The notes: generated from the sequence alone by a model not told the origin. A DNA stretch of 64,000 bases from Bradyrhizobium sp. (GCF_016213215.1 NZ_JACRAW010000019.1:1-64000); one strand, 5' to 3'; shown: positions 9,354-19,192, counted from the stretch's first letter. Numbers and translations are program-made.

Positions 9354-9980
9354 ATGCCGAACGATTCATCCAAGTTCTTCGACTCCATCCGCATCAAGCC
9401 GACCAAGGCGAAGCAGGACGCGCGGGTGCGCGAGACCGCCGTCAATTGCGAATGGCCCGATTGCAAGAACAAGGGCGCTCACCGTGCTCCCAAGGGGCGC
9501 ACGCGGGAGTACTGGCATTTCTGCCTGGATCACGTGCGTGAATACAACCAGGCGTACAATTACTTCTCGGGCATGAATCCGGAAGCGGTCGCGCGCTATC
9601 AGAAGGATGCGCTGACCGGCCATCGTCCGACCTGGAAGATGGGCGCCAATGTCGGTTCCAAGGGCGCGGGGGCCGATATCGACGGCGCCTTCGATCCGTT
9701 CAGCATGTTCAGCGAGATCAACGGCCGCGCGCGCTGGCGCCAGGGTCCCGAGGCCCAACCCAAGCCCGAGACGCGCAAGGTGATGAACGCCGAGCGCAAG
9801 GCGCTGCAGGTGATGGGGCTGGGCCCCGACGCCACGCTGGAACAGGTCAAGATCAAGTACAAGGCCCTGGTCAAGCAGCACCATCCCGACGCCAATGGCG
9901 GAGACCGCTCGACCGAAGACCGCCTGATCGAGATCATCAAAGCGTACAATTATCTGAAGACCGTGGTGCGGGCGGGCTGA
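9354..9980 (+). CDS. J-domain (DnaJ-like) co-chaperone
   Basis: The 208-residue product carries its J domain at the C terminus (about residues 140-206), with the HPD tripeptide in KQHHPDANGG that stimulates Hsp70 ATPase. The N-terminal ~130 residues contain CEWPDCKNKG and FCLDHVREYN, cysteine/histidine pairs that could bind a metal. This N-terminal module plus C-terminal J domain is typical of an alphaproteobacterial family found next to bolA and cobS; the client is unknown. A short hairpin follows the stop. Confidence 0.9.
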   Translation: MPNDSSKFFDSIRIKPTKAKQDARVRETAVNCEWPDCKNKGAHRAPKGRTREYWHFCLDHVREYNQAYNYFSGMNPEAVARYQKDALTGHRPTWKMGANVGSKGAGADIDGAFDPFSMFSEINGRARWRQGPEAQPKPETRKVMNAERKALQVMGLGPDATLEQVKIKYKALVKQHHPDANGGDRSTEDRLIEIIKAYNYLKTVVRAG

Positions 9981-9986
9981 GCCCGC

Positions 9987-10009
9987 TTGTCCCGGCAATA
10001 CCGGGACAA
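9987..10009 (+). terminator. Perfect hairpin downstream of the J-domain gene
   Basis: Arms TTGTCCCGG and CCGGGACAA around a CAATA loop, 7 bp after the TGA. It lacks a run of T after the 3' arm, so it may be a weak terminator or a fragment of an intergenic repeat. Confidence 0.45.
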
Positions 10010-10265
10010 AGGCTTGCGCATTCCTCGCGGATCAGGCGACGCCGGGCCTTGGCCCGACATAGGAAGACTCGGCCTGATCAGCCGCCGGTGCGTTACTGCT
10101 CGACCGGCTTTGAATCTCCACCAGGCTTCCCCGGATTTTCTACTCTGAAAGGCCCGCGGCACGGCGGCGTCGGCGTCAAAAACGCGCTCGTCGGCTGGAG
10201 CGAAGTCAGCCCGAACAGCGGCTACGCTTGGAAATTTTCACGACAGCAACAGGCTTGTGCCCTGG

Positions 10266-10547
10266 CTAGTTCCACCGGCCCGGAAGGACAGCCATTGCGA
10301 GAAAGCCCAATCCAACCAAAATGCTTGGAAGAGCCAACATCGCTGCAAGAATGGTTGCCAGGGTTTCGTGGGCTCCGGCCCGCAACGCGAAACTCCCCCC
10401 CAGCACGCCAGCGACAACAAGAAACATCAGGAGCCAGAGACCGGAATTGTCCGAAGAAACGGAGCCATCCGATAACCCGATGACAAGAAATACAAGTAGC
10501 AAAAGCGCGACGATGAGATCGACGCCCCAGGGAATCCAGAAATACAT
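10266..10547 (-). CDS. Small integral membrane protein, unknown function
   Basis: The 93-residue product is almost entirely hydrophobic, with three predicted transmembrane helices at roughly residues 6-24, 37-55 and 66-88. It begins MYFWIPWGVD and ends PGRWN. No family is recognised. It lies on the opposite strand to bolA's partner and cobS, in a stretch of three minus-strand genes that separates the J-domain gene from cobS. Coding status rests on hydrophobic pattern and absence of a competing frame. Confidence 0.6.
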   Translation of the reverse strand: MYFWIPWGVDLIVALLLLVFLVIGLSDGSVSSDNSGLWLLMFLVVAGVLGGSFALRAGAHETLATILAAMLALPSILVGLGFLAMAVLPGRWN

Positions 10548-10601
10548 TACGCTTTCTCTTTAAACCTGTCTCATGTGGAGAGCGAAGCTTTCAGTTCGAA
10601 T

Positions 10602-10856
10602 TCACGGGTCAAAGAAAACAAGTGCGCGTTCATCGATGGCAAATCCCGCCTTGTTCTCGACGCACCATGCCTCAAGTTCGTCTCTAAGGACAGGCCACAA
10701 ATCTCGTGCCCATTCGGGCGCCTTGTTGTGCCAGGCTTGCTCTGAAGGCAGGCATGCGGACGGCTTCCCCATGTAGAATTCGATAATGAATCTGCCGCCG
10801 CCACCAGAGCACACAAGCTCTTCCTTCCATCGCGGGTTAAATGAGAAGGTACTCAT
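10602..10856 (-). CDS. 84-residue hypothetical protein
   Basis: A soluble protein starting MSTFSFNPRWKEE. The ATG at 10856 is preceded by AGAGGAAGCC, a good ribosome site, which favours it over an upstream in-frame extension to 11006. It is rich in Trp and acidic residues (EWARDLWPVLRDELEAW) with two or three Cys. I recall proteins of this size opening with 'NPRWKEELVCSGGGG' in rhizobia but no function. Lies between the small membrane protein and DedA on the same strand, probably as separate units. Confidence 0.7.
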   Translation of the reverse strand: MSTFSFNPRWKEELVCSGGGGRFIIEFYMGKPSACLPSEQAWHNKAPEWARDLWPVLRDELEAWCVENKAGFAIDERALVFFDP

Positions 10857-10942
10857 GGCTTCCTCTGAGTGAAGGGGACGTGGGAATCGAGCGACAGCGC
10901 GGTGCGCCCGGGCGCGGCCGGGTGACCAACGGCTTGTGACGG

Positions 10943-11608
10943 CTACTGCGTCTCGCTGGTGCGCGGGCTTACAACCTCTTTGCCATGGCGGCGACGAATG
11001 ATCCATATCGCAACTCCGAAGGTCAGCGCGCCTCCGAGCACGGCAAAAATCCAGAGGTGCTTGCCGACATGCTGATCATGCGGCAGGCCGGCATAGGCAT
11101 GGAGGGCGGAGACCGCTGCGACCCCCGGCAGCACATGGGCCAACGCCCACAGTACGATCGCCGGAATGTTCACGGCGTAGAAGCGCGAGGGCGGCATCCC
11201 CAGCGCGCCGGCGGTCATCGGCACGAAGGCGCGGATCGGCGGTACAAAGCGCGCGAAAAACACCGCCCAAATTCCCCAGCGACGGAAAAACGCTGCGCTC
11301 TCCGCGAGCATGCGGGGGTAGGTGGTCAGCGGCCAGCTGTTCAGGATCTGCTGTTGGCTGCGGTGGCCGGCCCAAAAAGCCGAGCCGTCCCCGAGTACCG
11401 CCCCAGCGATTGCTGCCAAAAGCACTCCCTGCAGCGCCAGTTCACCGCCCGGGACGAGCGCGCTCAGCGCCAGGATGATGGTCGAACCCGGGACGACCGA
11501 CCCGACCACCGGTACGGCCTCCAGCAGCGCCGCGAGGAAGAGCACGAGATAGCCGAGCCACGCGTGTGCCGCGACGAAATTGATCAGCGGGTCGAGGAAG
11601 GAGGTCAC
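10943..11608 (-). CDS. DedA family membrane protein
   Basis: A 221-residue DedA/SNARE-associated (PF09335) membrane protein; family members are inner-membrane lipid scramblases or undecaprenyl-phosphate/proton-coupled transporters in some species. The hallmark is LEAVPVVGSVVPGSTIILA early on, then GDGSAFWAGHR and FFARFVPPIRAFVPMTAGALGM, which carries the conserved F/YxRxxPxxR-type segment. GTG 11608 is preferred, with CAGGGA upstream; a TTG 12 codons further up gives a longer form without a better site. At least four hydrophobic helices. It runs divergently from cobS. Confidence 0.88.
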   Translation of the reverse strand: MTSFLDPLINFVAAHAWLGYLVLFLAALLEAVPVVGSVVPGSTIILALSALVPGGELALQGVLLAAIAGAVLGDGSAFWAGHRSQQQILNSWPLTTYPRMLAESAAFFRRWGIWAVFFARFVPPIRAFVPMTAGALGMPPSRFYAVNIPAIVLWALAHVLPGVAAVSALHAYAGLPHDQHVGKHLWIFAVLGGALTFGVAIWIIRRRHGKEVVSPRTSETQ

Positions 11609-11894
11609 GGAATCCCTGAACTGGCTTGGCCGGAGCTGACCCAAGCATAGCAGGACAGGGGTCGAAGATACCGCTCCGGCAGCCTATCTTGACCCGCTGG
11701 TAAATTTCGGCGCCATTTGCAGGGCAGCCTTTCAAAAATGTCGTTCCTTGCCTATCTAGATGACAAGACAACGGAACTTTGATTGGGCCGCGGGCTTCTG
11801 CCAACCGTTCGTCTCTGATAGGTTCCTTACAGCACCCAGCCGCAGCCAAAGTGCCAAAACCGGTCTCGGGACGCCCCCGAACCTCGGAGGATTG

Positions 11895-12893
11895 ATGACG
11901 ACCGCCGCAATGCCCAAAATTGAGGAAGTCGCCGGCTTGCCCGACATGAAGGTGTCTGTCCGGCAAGTGTTCGGGATCGACACCGATCTCGAGGTGCCTG
12001 CCTATTCGGAAGTTGATCCGCACGTGCCGGAGGTCGACTCCGACTACCGATTCGATCGCGCCACCACGCTCGCGATCCTGGCCGGCTTTGCCAAAAACCG
12101 CCGCGTCATGGTCACGGGCTATCACGGCACCGGAAAATCGACTCACATCGAGCAAGTCGCCGCCCGCCTCAACTGGCCCTGCGTCCGCGTCAACCTCGAC
12201 AGCCACATCAGCCGCATCGATCTGGTTGGCAAGGACGCCATCGTCGTGAAGGATGGCAAGCAGGTCACCGAATTCCGCGACGGCATCCTGCCCTGGGCAC
12301 TGCAGCACAACGTTGCGCTGGTGTTCGACGAATACGACGCCGGCCGTCCCGACGTGATGTTCGTGATCCAGCGCGTGCTGGAAGTCTCCGGCCGCCTGAC
12401 GCTGCTCGACCAGAACAAGGTGATCAAGCCGCACCCGGCGTTCCGCCTGTTTGCGACTGCCAACACGATCGGTCTCGGCGACACGTCGGGTCTCTATCAC
12501 GGCACCCAGCAGATCAACCAGGGCCAGATGGACCGCTGGTCGATCGTCACCACGCTGAACTACCTCAGCCACGACGAGGAGGTGGAGATCGTGCTGGCGA
12601 AGGCGCGCCACTATCGCACGACAGAGGGGCGCGACATCGTCAACAAGATGGTGCGTCTCGCCGATCTCACCCGCAACGCGTTTGCCAATGGCGACCTGTC
12701 CACGGTGATGAGCCCGCGCACGGTCATCACCTGGGCGGAAAATTCCGAGATCTTCGGCGACATCGGCTTTGCCTTCCGCGTTACGTTCCTCAACAAGTGC
12801 GACGAGCTGGAGCGGCCACTTGTCGCCGAGTTCTATCAGCGCTGCTTCAATGCGGAATTGCCCGAATCGGCCATTAACGTAGCGCTCAGCTGA
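11895..12893 (+). CDS. cobS: Cobaltochelatase subunit CobS
   Basis: CobS is the AAA+ ATPase subunit of the aerobic CobNST cobaltochelatase that inserts Co2+ into hydrogenobyrinate a,c-diamide. The product from ATG 11895 (ribosome site CGGAGG) is 332 residues, the standard length; an upstream extension to 11760 is rejected. Walker A is [10 protein letters not shown] (about residues 74-83), Walker B is [11 protein letters not shown], and sensor/arginine-finger regions follow ([19 protein letters not shown]). It is followed after 3 bp by a GNAT gene and then cobT. Confidence 0.97.
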   Translation: MTTAAMPKIEEVAGLPDMKVSVRQVFGIDTDLEVPAYSEVDPHVPEVDSDYRFDRATTLAILAGFAKNRRVMVTGYHGTGKSTHIEQVAARLNWPCVRVNLDSHISRIDLVGKDAIVVKDGKQVTEFRDGILPWALQHNVALVFDEYDAGRPDVMFVIQRVLEVSGRLTLLDQNKVIKPHPAFRLFATANTIGLGDTSGLYHGTQQINQGQMDRWSIVTTLNYLSHDEEVEIVLAKARHYRTTEGRDIVNKMVRLADLTRNAFANGDLSTVMSPRTVITWAENSEIFGDIGFAFRVTFLNKCDELERPLVAEFYQRCFNAELPESAINVALS

Positions 12894-12896
12894 CCC

Positions 12897-13307
12897 ATGA
12901 CCTCCATCACCGTCGAGCGCAGCATCGGGAAGACCAGGAAGGCGGTGCTCGACGGACTTATCGCTTACAATACCGAGCGGATGGGGAAGCAGAAGTACAA
13001 GCGCCTCGCTGTTTCACTGCGAGAGCGCGGCCGAATCGCAGGCGGGATTGTCGGGGAGGTCTGGGCCACGGTACTGTTCATCCAGTTCTTCTGGATCGAC
13101 CAGAAACTTCGCGGCAAGAACTATGGAACAAAGCTGATCGGGACGATTGAGGACGAAGCAAGACGGTTTGGTGCCACGCGCTCCTATGTGGACACGATGA
13201 GTTTCCAGGCTCCGGGCTTCTATCGCGCCTGCGGGTATACAGAGTTCGGTTCGATTGAGGGCTATCCCGGCGGCGTGACCCGCCATTGGTTTGCGAAGTC
13301 GCTATGA
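12897..13307 (+). CDS. GNAT family N-acetyltransferase inserted between cobS and cobT
   Basis: A 136-residue single-domain GNAT acetyltransferase. The acetyl-CoA binding region is seen as FFWIDQKLRGKNYGTKLIGTIEDEA (R/QxxGxG/A-like, here LRGKNYGTKL), followed by the C-terminal strand with APGFYRACGY. The substrate is unknown; small molecules or protein amines are possible. It starts 3 bp after cobS and its stop overlaps the cobT start as ATGA, so it is translationally embedded in the cob operon. Cobalamin synthesis needs no known acetyltransferase here, so its presence may be opportunistic. Confidence 0.9.
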   Translation: MTSITVERSIGKTRKAVLDGLIAYNTERMGKQKYKRLAVSLRERGRIAGGIVGEVWATVLFIQFFWIDQKLRGKNYGTKLIGTIEDEARRFGATRSYVDTMSFQAPGFYRACGYTEFGSIEGYPGGVTRHWFAKSL

Positions 13308-15199
13308 GCATATCCAATTCCAAGTTTCGCGGGACCAAGGAAGCGCCGACCGAGCCGTTCAAGCGCGCGGTGACCGGCTGCCTGCGTGCGATCGCAAGGG
13401 CTCCGGAGCTGGAAGTTTCGTTCGCCGCCGAGCGCCCCGGTCTTGCGCCAGGCAAGGCGCGCCTGCCGGAGCCGGCCCGCAAGATGAGCAAGCGCGATGC
13501 GGCGATCGTGCGCGGCCATTCCGATTCGATCGCGCTCAAGCTCGCCTGTCACGATCCCAAGGTTCATCGCAAGCTGATGCCGGGAAATCCGCAGGCGCGC
13601 AGCGTGTTCGAGGCGGTGGAGCAGGCCCGCGTCGAGGCGATCGGGGCGCGCCGCATGTCCGGCGTCGCCAAGAACCTCGCCGCGATGCTCGATGATCATT
13701 TCCATCGCGGCAAGTTCGACGAGATCACCGACCGGGCCGATGCCCCGCTCGGGGACGCGCTCGCCATGCTGGTGCGCGAGCGCCTGACCGGGCTTGCGCC
13801 GCCGGCCGCCGCCAAGAAGATGGTCGATCTCTGGCGCCCCATCCTGGAAGGCAAGATCGGCACGCGCCTCGACCGGCTCGATCGGCTCGTCGAGGATCAG
13901 ACCCGGTTCGGCGATGCCGTGCACGACTTGCTGTCGGCACTCGATCTCGGCGATGAGCGCAACGCCGAGGCGGATGAGGACTAAAACCAGGACGACAACC
14001 GCGACGGCGATAACGACCAGTCGGGCGCCGAAGGCTCGCCCGACAGCGACGCCGCGCAGGAGATGTCCGCCGACCAGGCGCAGGCGACGACGGAGGAGAT
14101 GAGCGAGAGCGCTATGGAAAGCGCGCAGGCCTCCACCAGCGACACCTTCGACGACGGCGAGCTCGGCGACGACGAGACGCCGGGCGAAGCGACCAGGCCG
14201 AACAGCCGCGGCGCCAACGAACCGCGCGGGCCGGAATATCACGCCTTTGCGCCGCGCTTCGACGAGGTCATCGCGGCCGAGGATCTGTGCGATCACGACG
14301 AGCTGGAACGGTTGCGCGCCTATCTCGACAAGCAGCTTGCGCACCTGCAGGGCATCGTCGCGCGGCTCGCCAACCGCCTGCAGCGCCGGCTCATGGCGCA
14401 GCAGAACCGTGCCTGGGAGTTCGACCTCGAGGAAGGCATTCTCGACCCGGCGCGGCTGTCGCGCGTGGTGGTCGATCCCTATCACCCGCTGTCCTTCATG
14501 CGGGAGAAGGAAGCGACTTTCCGCGATACCGTAGTTACGCTGCTGCTCGACAATTCCGGTTCGATGCGCGGACGTCCGATCACCGTGGCGGCGACCTGCG
14601 CCGATATCCTGGCGCGGACGCTCGAGCGTTGCGGCGTCAAGGTGGAGATCCTCGGCTTCACCACCCGCGCCTGGAAGGGCGGCCAGTCGCGCGAAGCCTG
14701 GCTCGCTGCCGGCAAGCCGGCCAATCCGGGACGGCTCAACGACCTGCGGCACATCATCTACAAGGCGGCGGACGCGCCGTGGCGGCGTGCGCGCAAGAAT
14801 CTCGGCCTGATGATGCGCGAAGGCCTGCTCAAGGAAAACATCGACGGCGAGGCGCTGGACTGGGCGCACAAGCGCCTTCTGGCCCGCGCCGAGCAGCGCA
14901 AGATCCTGATGATGATCTCCGACGGCGCGCCGGTCGACGACTCCACGCTCTCGGTCAATGCCGGCAACTATCTGGAGCGGCACCTGCGCTTCGTCATTGA
15001 GGAGATCGAAACCCGCTCGCCGGTGGAGCTCATCGCGATCGGGATCGGTCACGACGTGACGCGCTATTATCGCCGAGCGGTGACCATCGTCGACGCCGAG
15101 GAACTCGGCGGCGCAATCACCGAAAAGCTCGCCGAACTTTTCAGCGAGACCAGCGGCGCGCCCGCGGTGAGCCGGCCGCCCCGCAAACTGCATTCGTGA
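13304..15199 (+). pseudogene. cobT: Cobaltochelatase subunit CobT, interrupted by an in-frame TAA
   Basis: CobT forms the chaperone-like complex with CobS for cobalt insertion. The frame runs from ATG 13304 to TGA 15199, 631 residues if the stop is ignored, matching the family length. Codon 227 (13982-13984) is TAA within the acidic Asp/Glu/Asn/Gln-rich linker; the same frame continues without any shift, and the C-terminal von Willebrand A domain is intact, with the MIDAS motif DNSGS near 14550. A single G-to-T change (GAA to TAA) would explain it. Either the gene is genuinely broken, or the two parts are made separately (ATG 14063 could restart), or this is a sequence error. Confidence 0.85.
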
Positions 15200-16266
15200 A
15201 CCAGCCTCATTCCCGACGCCGCTTCCTTGCCTGCGCGGCGGCGGGCCTCTCCGCGGCCGCGCTGACGCGTGTCGCTCATGCCCAGCTCGCGACCCAGCCG
15301 CCGCCGAAGCTTCCCGCGGAAGACGAGCATTCCGTCACCGCACCGGTCTCGATCGATGTCAATGCGCGCCCGATCCCGTCATTCGATCCGCGCGATCGCT
15401 CGCATGTGCGCTTTGGGGCACTCGAGTACAGAAGCGGGCTTGTGCTGACTTCCTCGTATCGGGGGTTCGGCGGCCTGTCGGGGATGAGGCTGGACAAGAA
15501 CGGCGAGCGCTTCATCGCCATTTCCGACAAGGGCGGCTGGTTCACCGGGCGCATCGTCTATCGCGGCCGTGAGATGGTCGGGCTCGACGACGTCGAGGCT
15601 TCGCCCATTCTCGGTCCCGACGGCCGGCCGATCACCGCGCGCGGCTGGTACGATTCCGAATCCATCGCGCTCGACGGCTCCTTCGTCTATGTCGGGCTCG
15701 AGCGCGTCAACCAGCTCCTGCGCTTCGATTTCGCCAAAGGCTTTACCCGGGCGCGCGGCGAGCTGATGACATTGCCGTCGGCCGCCAGGCGCCTTCCCAA
15801 CAACAAGGGGCTGGAAGGGCTCGTCGTCGTGCCGAAAGGTTTGTCGCTCGCCGGCACGCTGATCGCATTCTCCGAGCGCGGGCTCGACCGCGACGGCAAC
15901 CTGATCGCCTTTTTGATCGGCGGGCCGCGAGCGGGCCAGTTCGCTATTCGCCGCAGCGAGAATTTCGATGTCGCCGACGCCGTGCTCCTGCCCTCCGGCG
16001 AGCTGTTGATCCTGGAGCGGAAGTTTTCCTGGCTCGGCGGCGTCGCCATCCGCATTCGCTCGCTGCCGCTCAAATCGGTCGCGCCCGGCGCGATCGTCGA
16101 CGGGCCAGCAATCTTCCATGCCGATCTCGGCCAGGAGATCGACAACATGGAGGGCATCGACGCACATGTGAGCGCGGATGGCGAGACCGTGCTGACGCTC
16201 GTTTCCGACGACAATTTCTCGATGCTCCAGCGGACCCTGCTGTTGCAGTTCGCGCTCGTGGACTGA
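15196..16266 (+). CDS. Tat-exported esterase-like activity of phytase family protein
   Basis: A 356-residue protein with a twin-arginine signal, [23 protein letters not shown], shown here only as positions ~7-29, and a predicted cleavage after AHA. The body matches the 'esterase-like activity of phytase' (PF13449) beta-propeller-like family, seen in [32 protein letters not shown] and [12 protein letters not shown]. Probably periplasmic; true substrate uncertain. The start is GTG 15196, overlapping the cobT stop (GTGA), so it is likely the last gene of the cob transcription unit. Confidence 0.87.
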   Translation: MNQPHSRRRFLACAAAGLSAAALTRVAHAQLATQPPPKLPAEDEHSVTAPVSIDVNARPIPSFDPRDRSHVRFGALEYRSGLVLTSSYRGFGGLSGMRLDKNGERFIAISDKGGWFTGRIVYRGREMVGLDDVEASPILGPDGRPITARGWYDSESIALDGSFVYVGLERVNQLLRFDFAKGFTRARGELMTLPSAARRLPNNKGLEGLVVVPKGLSLAGTLIAFSERGLDRDGNLIAFLIGGPRAGQFAIRRSENFDVADAVLLPSGELLILERKFSWLGGVAIRIRSLPLKSVAPGAIVDGPAIFHADLGQEIDNMEGIDAHVSADGETVLTLVSDDNFSMLQRTLLLQFALVD

Positions 16267-16410
16267 CTTGACCTCTTGATGGGCTTTGCCATGACAACCA
16301 TCGAGTTGCATGGCGAGGCGCGGGGCTATGCCAAGGCGGCGGCTAGCAATTTCCATTGCGCCGACTAAGCTTCTTTTCTCGTCCCTGTCGCATTCATCCC
16401 CGGAACTCGC

Positions 16411-17523
16411 ATGAGCGCCCTGTTTTCTCCGATCGAATTGCGCGGCCTGAAGCTGAAGAACCGCATCATGGTATCGCCGATGTGCCAGTACTCGGCCGTC
16501 GACGGCGTCGCTAACGACTGGCACTTCACCCACATCAATTCGCTGGCGCTGTCCGGCGCCGCGATGTTCTGCATCGAGGCCACCCATGTGGAAGCCATCG
16601 GCCGCATCACGCCCGGCTGCCTCGGGCTCTACGACGACGCCTGCGAGGCGGCGCTCCGGCCCATCATCGCTTCGGCGCGAAAGCATTCCAAATCGGCGAT
16701 CGCGATGCAGCTGGCCCATGCCGGCCGCAAGGCTTCCAGTGCGCGGCCCTGGGAGGGCGGGCAGCTGATCCCGCCGGACAAGGGCGGCTGGCAACCGCAG
16801 GCGCCGAGCGCGATCCCGCACAAGGAGGACGAGCCGCCGCCGACCGCGCTCGATGCCGCGGGGCTGAGGCGCATCCGCGACGCCTTTGTCGACAGCGCCC
16901 GGCGCGCCGAACGGCTCGGGCTCGATGCGCTGGAGATCCATTCCGCCCACGGCTATCTGCTCCATCAATTTCTCTCCCCGATCGCAAACCGACGCACCGA
17001 TGCCTATGGCGGCTCCCTGGCGAACCGCATGCGCTTTCCGCTCGAAGTGTTCGAGGCGGTGCGCGCCGCGTTCCCGGATCACAGGCCGGTCGGCGTCCGC
17101 GTCTCCGCGACGGACTGGGTCGAGGGCGGCTGGGACCTGGCGCAGACCATCGAATACGCCCGCGAGTTGAAAAAGCGCGGCGTCGACTGGATCGATGCCT
17201 CCTCCGGCGGCGTGTCGCCGAAACAAAGAATCGCGCTCGCGCCCGGCTACCAGGTGCCGTTCGCGGAAAGCCTCAGGCGCGAGGTCGGCGTCACCACCAT
17301 CGCGGTCGGCCTGATCACAGAGGCCGCGCAGGCCGAAGAGATCGTCGCCTCCGGCAAGGCCGACATGGTCGCGCTCGCCCGCGGCATGCTCTACGATCCG
17401 CGCTGGCCCTGGCACGCGGCGGCCGAGCTTGGCGGCCATGTCGATGTCCCGCCGCAATACTGGCGCTCGCAGCCTTCGACCCACAAGGACCTGTTCGGCA
17501 CCACCACTTTCGGCGCGCGCTAG
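16411..17523 (+). CDS. NADH:flavin oxidoreductase, Old Yellow Enzyme family (YqjM-like)
   Basis: A 370-residue FMN-dependent ene-reductase of the OYE family. It has the N-terminal SPMCQYSAVDG characteristic of the thermophilic-like/YqjM class (Cys at the FMN), the substrate-binding HAGRKAS, the HSAHGYLLHQFLSP active-site block and the phosphate-binding GLITEAAQAEEIV...DMVALARGML region. Such enzymes reduce alpha,beta-unsaturated carbonyls using NAD(P)H; the physiological substrate is not evident. It stands alone, 144 bp after the phytase-like gene. Confidence 0.92.
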   Translation: MSALFSPIELRGLKLKNRIMVSPMCQYSAVDGVANDWHFTHINSLALSGAAMFCIEATHVEAIGRITPGCLGLYDDACEAALRPIIASARKHSKSAIAMQLAHAGRKASSARPWEGGQLIPPDKGGWQPQAPSAIPHKEDEPPPTALDAAGLRRIRDAFVDSARRAERLGLDALEIHSAHGYLLHQFLSPIANRRTDAYGGSLANRMRFPLEVFEAVRAAFPDHRPVGVRVSATDWVEGGWDLAQTIEYARELKKRGVDWIDASSGGVSPKQRIALAPGYQVPFAESLRREVGVTTIAVGLITEAAQAEEIVASGKADMVALARGMLYDPRWPWHAAAELGGHVDVPPQYWRSQPSTHKDLFGTTTFGAR

Positions 17524-17646
17524 CTTCCTCTGACGTCGGCCGAAACAATGCGCGGCGAACCGCGACCGCCTCGGGGAATTCACCTGGCTTTCGCCCCATC
17601 GCGAAATGCCCTAACCTGATCGCCTTGGAACGAAGCGGGGGACGCC

Positions 17647-18069
17647 ATGCAGTTACGTGTCAGGAAGACCGCCCATCTGTTCGAGCGTTCGGGCCTTGCG
17701 CTGGCCGGGGCGGCCTGCGGACTGTTCGTGGGCGCCTATGTCGGCTCGAGCATCAACGCGCTCACCACGCAGGGCTTTCTGCTCGCGATGATGCTGGCCG
17801 GCGCCGCCGGTTTCTACCTCGGCATCGACACGCCGCCGCTTCCCTTCTCCGAGGATAGCGCCGATCCCGGCGACACCCGCATCGATGCCGCGGAATTCCT
17901 CAGCGCGGTCGGCACCCTCCTGGCAACGCTCACCGCTTTCGTGTCCGTCGGCGTGATCGTGCTGCGCGAGGAGCCGCATATGTTCTGGACCTGGCTCGTC
18001 CTGTTCGGCTGGGTCGGCGGCGTCGCCATGCAGATCCTCGCCGGCGCCAAGGCGCGGATGCGCAAGTAG
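17647..18069 (+). CDS. Hypothetical membrane protein
   Basis: A 140-residue protein with about four hydrophobic helices (residues ~18-38, 42-60, 83-103, 112-132). The sequence begins MQLRVRKTAHLFERSG. A ribosome-site-like GGGGGA lies 6 bp upstream of ATG. No family recognised. It precedes an MgtC-family gene on the same strand by 90 bp, and they may share a transcript. Confidence 0.75.
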   Translation: MQLRVRKTAHLFERSGLALAGAACGLFVGAYVGSSINALTTQGFLLAMMLAGAAGFYLGIDTPPLPFSEDSADPGDTRIDAAEFLSAVGTLLATLTAFVSVGVIVLREEPHMFWTWLVLFGWVGGVAMQILAGAKARMRK

Positions 18070-18159
18070 CGGGCTACACCGGCCGCCGTAAGCAGAAATT
18101 AGCGATTTGTTGCCCATGTTGAGCGATGCGGCCCGATCGGGCCGGAGCGGGCAGGGCGC

Positions 18160-18885
18160 ATGGAGCTGTTGGCGGCCTATTGGTCGAAGGCGGAGCTGAT
18201 CACGAACGGCGTGTTGCTGCTGCACCTGATCGGCGCGGCCCTCGTCGGGCTCCTGCTCGGCTATGAGCGCTCCTTTCACGGCCGCGCCGCCGGCATGCGC
18301 ACCTACGCGCTGGTCTGCGCCGCCTCGACGCTGCTCACCGCCATCAACGGCTTTCCCGCCCACTGGTATGGCGGCATGGCGCCGACGCCCTCGGCCGCGG
18401 ATCCGACCCGCGTGATCCAGGGCATCATGACCGGCATCGGCTTTCTCGGCGCCGGCGTCATCATCAAGGACGGCTTCGCCATCCGCGGCGTCTCCACCGC
18501 GGCCTCGATCTGGATGACGGCGGCGATCGGCGTCATCATCGGCGTCGGCTTCTACGGCGCCGCGATCAGCGCCACTGCGCTCTCGCTCGTCGCCATGACC
18601 ATTCTCGGCCGCGTCGAGAAGTGGCTGCCGCATCAGACCACGCTGCATCTGTCGCTGGTCTATCCGCGCACCATGGTGCCGACCGCGGAAGAGCTTGCCG
18701 AATGCATGAAGGCCTACGGCTTCACCATCCTCGACTGGTCCTACGAATACAGCGAGGCCAGGCGCCAGTTCCATTTCGAACTGGTGCTGCAGGCTAACGG
18801 CCATCACGAGACCGCGCTGATGGCGCGCGACCTCTCCAGCGCGCAGGACGTCATCGAGTTTCGCCTGTCGCCCTCGCGCGCGTGA
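18160..18885 (+). CDS. MgtC/SapB family membrane protein
   Basis: A 241-residue MgtC/SapB (PF02308) protein. The transmembrane half contains the family signatures LLGYERSFHGRAAGMRTYALV and IMTGIGFLGAGVIIKDG; the cytoplasmic C-terminal ~85 residues look like the ACT-like domain of MgtC. MgtC proteins modulate the F1Fo ATPase, phosphate uptake or Mg-limited growth in several bacteria; in Bradyrhizobium no role can be claimed from sequence. The ribosome site GCAGGG is weak. Confidence 0.9.
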   Translation: MELLAAYWSKAELITNGVLLLHLIGAALVGLLLGYERSFHGRAAGMRTYALVCAASTLLTAINGFPAHWYGGMAPTPSAADPTRVIQGIMTGIGFLGAGVIIKDGFAIRGVSTAASIWMTAAIGVIIGVGFYGAAISATALSLVAMTILGRVEKWLPHQTTLHLSLVYPRTMVPTAEELAECMKAYGFTILDWSYEYSEARRQFHFELVLQANGHHETALMARDLSSAQDVIEFRLSPSRA

Positions 18886-18940
18886 GGCTCCTGCCTCTTA
18901 CCCGCCCCTGGAGAAGAGGGTGGTCAGCGCTTCGCGCGCC

Positions 18941-19192
18941 CTAGAACGCGACGCCCATGCGCGGGCCCTTCCGCCACACCACCCGGCAGCGCTTGCGCGT
19001 CTTGCCGTGCAGCAGCTCGAAGCGATCGGGGATCGTCACATGGCCACGGAAGTCGATGCAGGCCCCGCCGGGGGAAAAGTCGACCAGCGTGCAGTGGAGC
19101 AGGGGCGCCTTCGGGCCGAGGATGATCGAGGCACTGCTGGAGACCAGCCCGTGCGGCCTGACGCGGGCAAAGCGACGAGGATGGTCGACCAT
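18941..19192 (-). CDS. PilZ domain protein
   Basis: An 83-residue single-domain PilZ protein, a candidate c-di-GMP receptor. The N-terminal binding arginines appear in HPRRFARVRPHG and the second motif is DFSPGGACIDF (D/NxSxxG). ATG 19192 is favoured because GGAG lies 8 bp upstream; a GTG at 19246 would add 18 residues. Convergent with the MgtC gene. Output target unknown. Confidence 0.85.
   Translation of the reverse strand: MVDHPRRFARVRPHGLVSSSASIILGPKAPLLHCTLVDFSPGGACIDFRGHVTIPDRFELLHGKTRKRCRVVWRKGPRMGVAF

Noticed and set aside
11760..11894. 45-codon N-terminal extension of cobS
   Set aside because: Standard CobS length and a good ribosome site fit ATG 11895.
13262..15193. 643-codon minus-strand frame across cobT
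   Set aside because: Antisense to cobT over its whole length; composition (RRRRG, Val/Asp-rich) reflects GC codon bias, no motifs.
15379..17583. 734-codon minus-strand frame across two plus-strand genes
   Set aside because: Covers the phytase-like and OYE genes, both with clear motifs; no recognisable protein on the minus strand.
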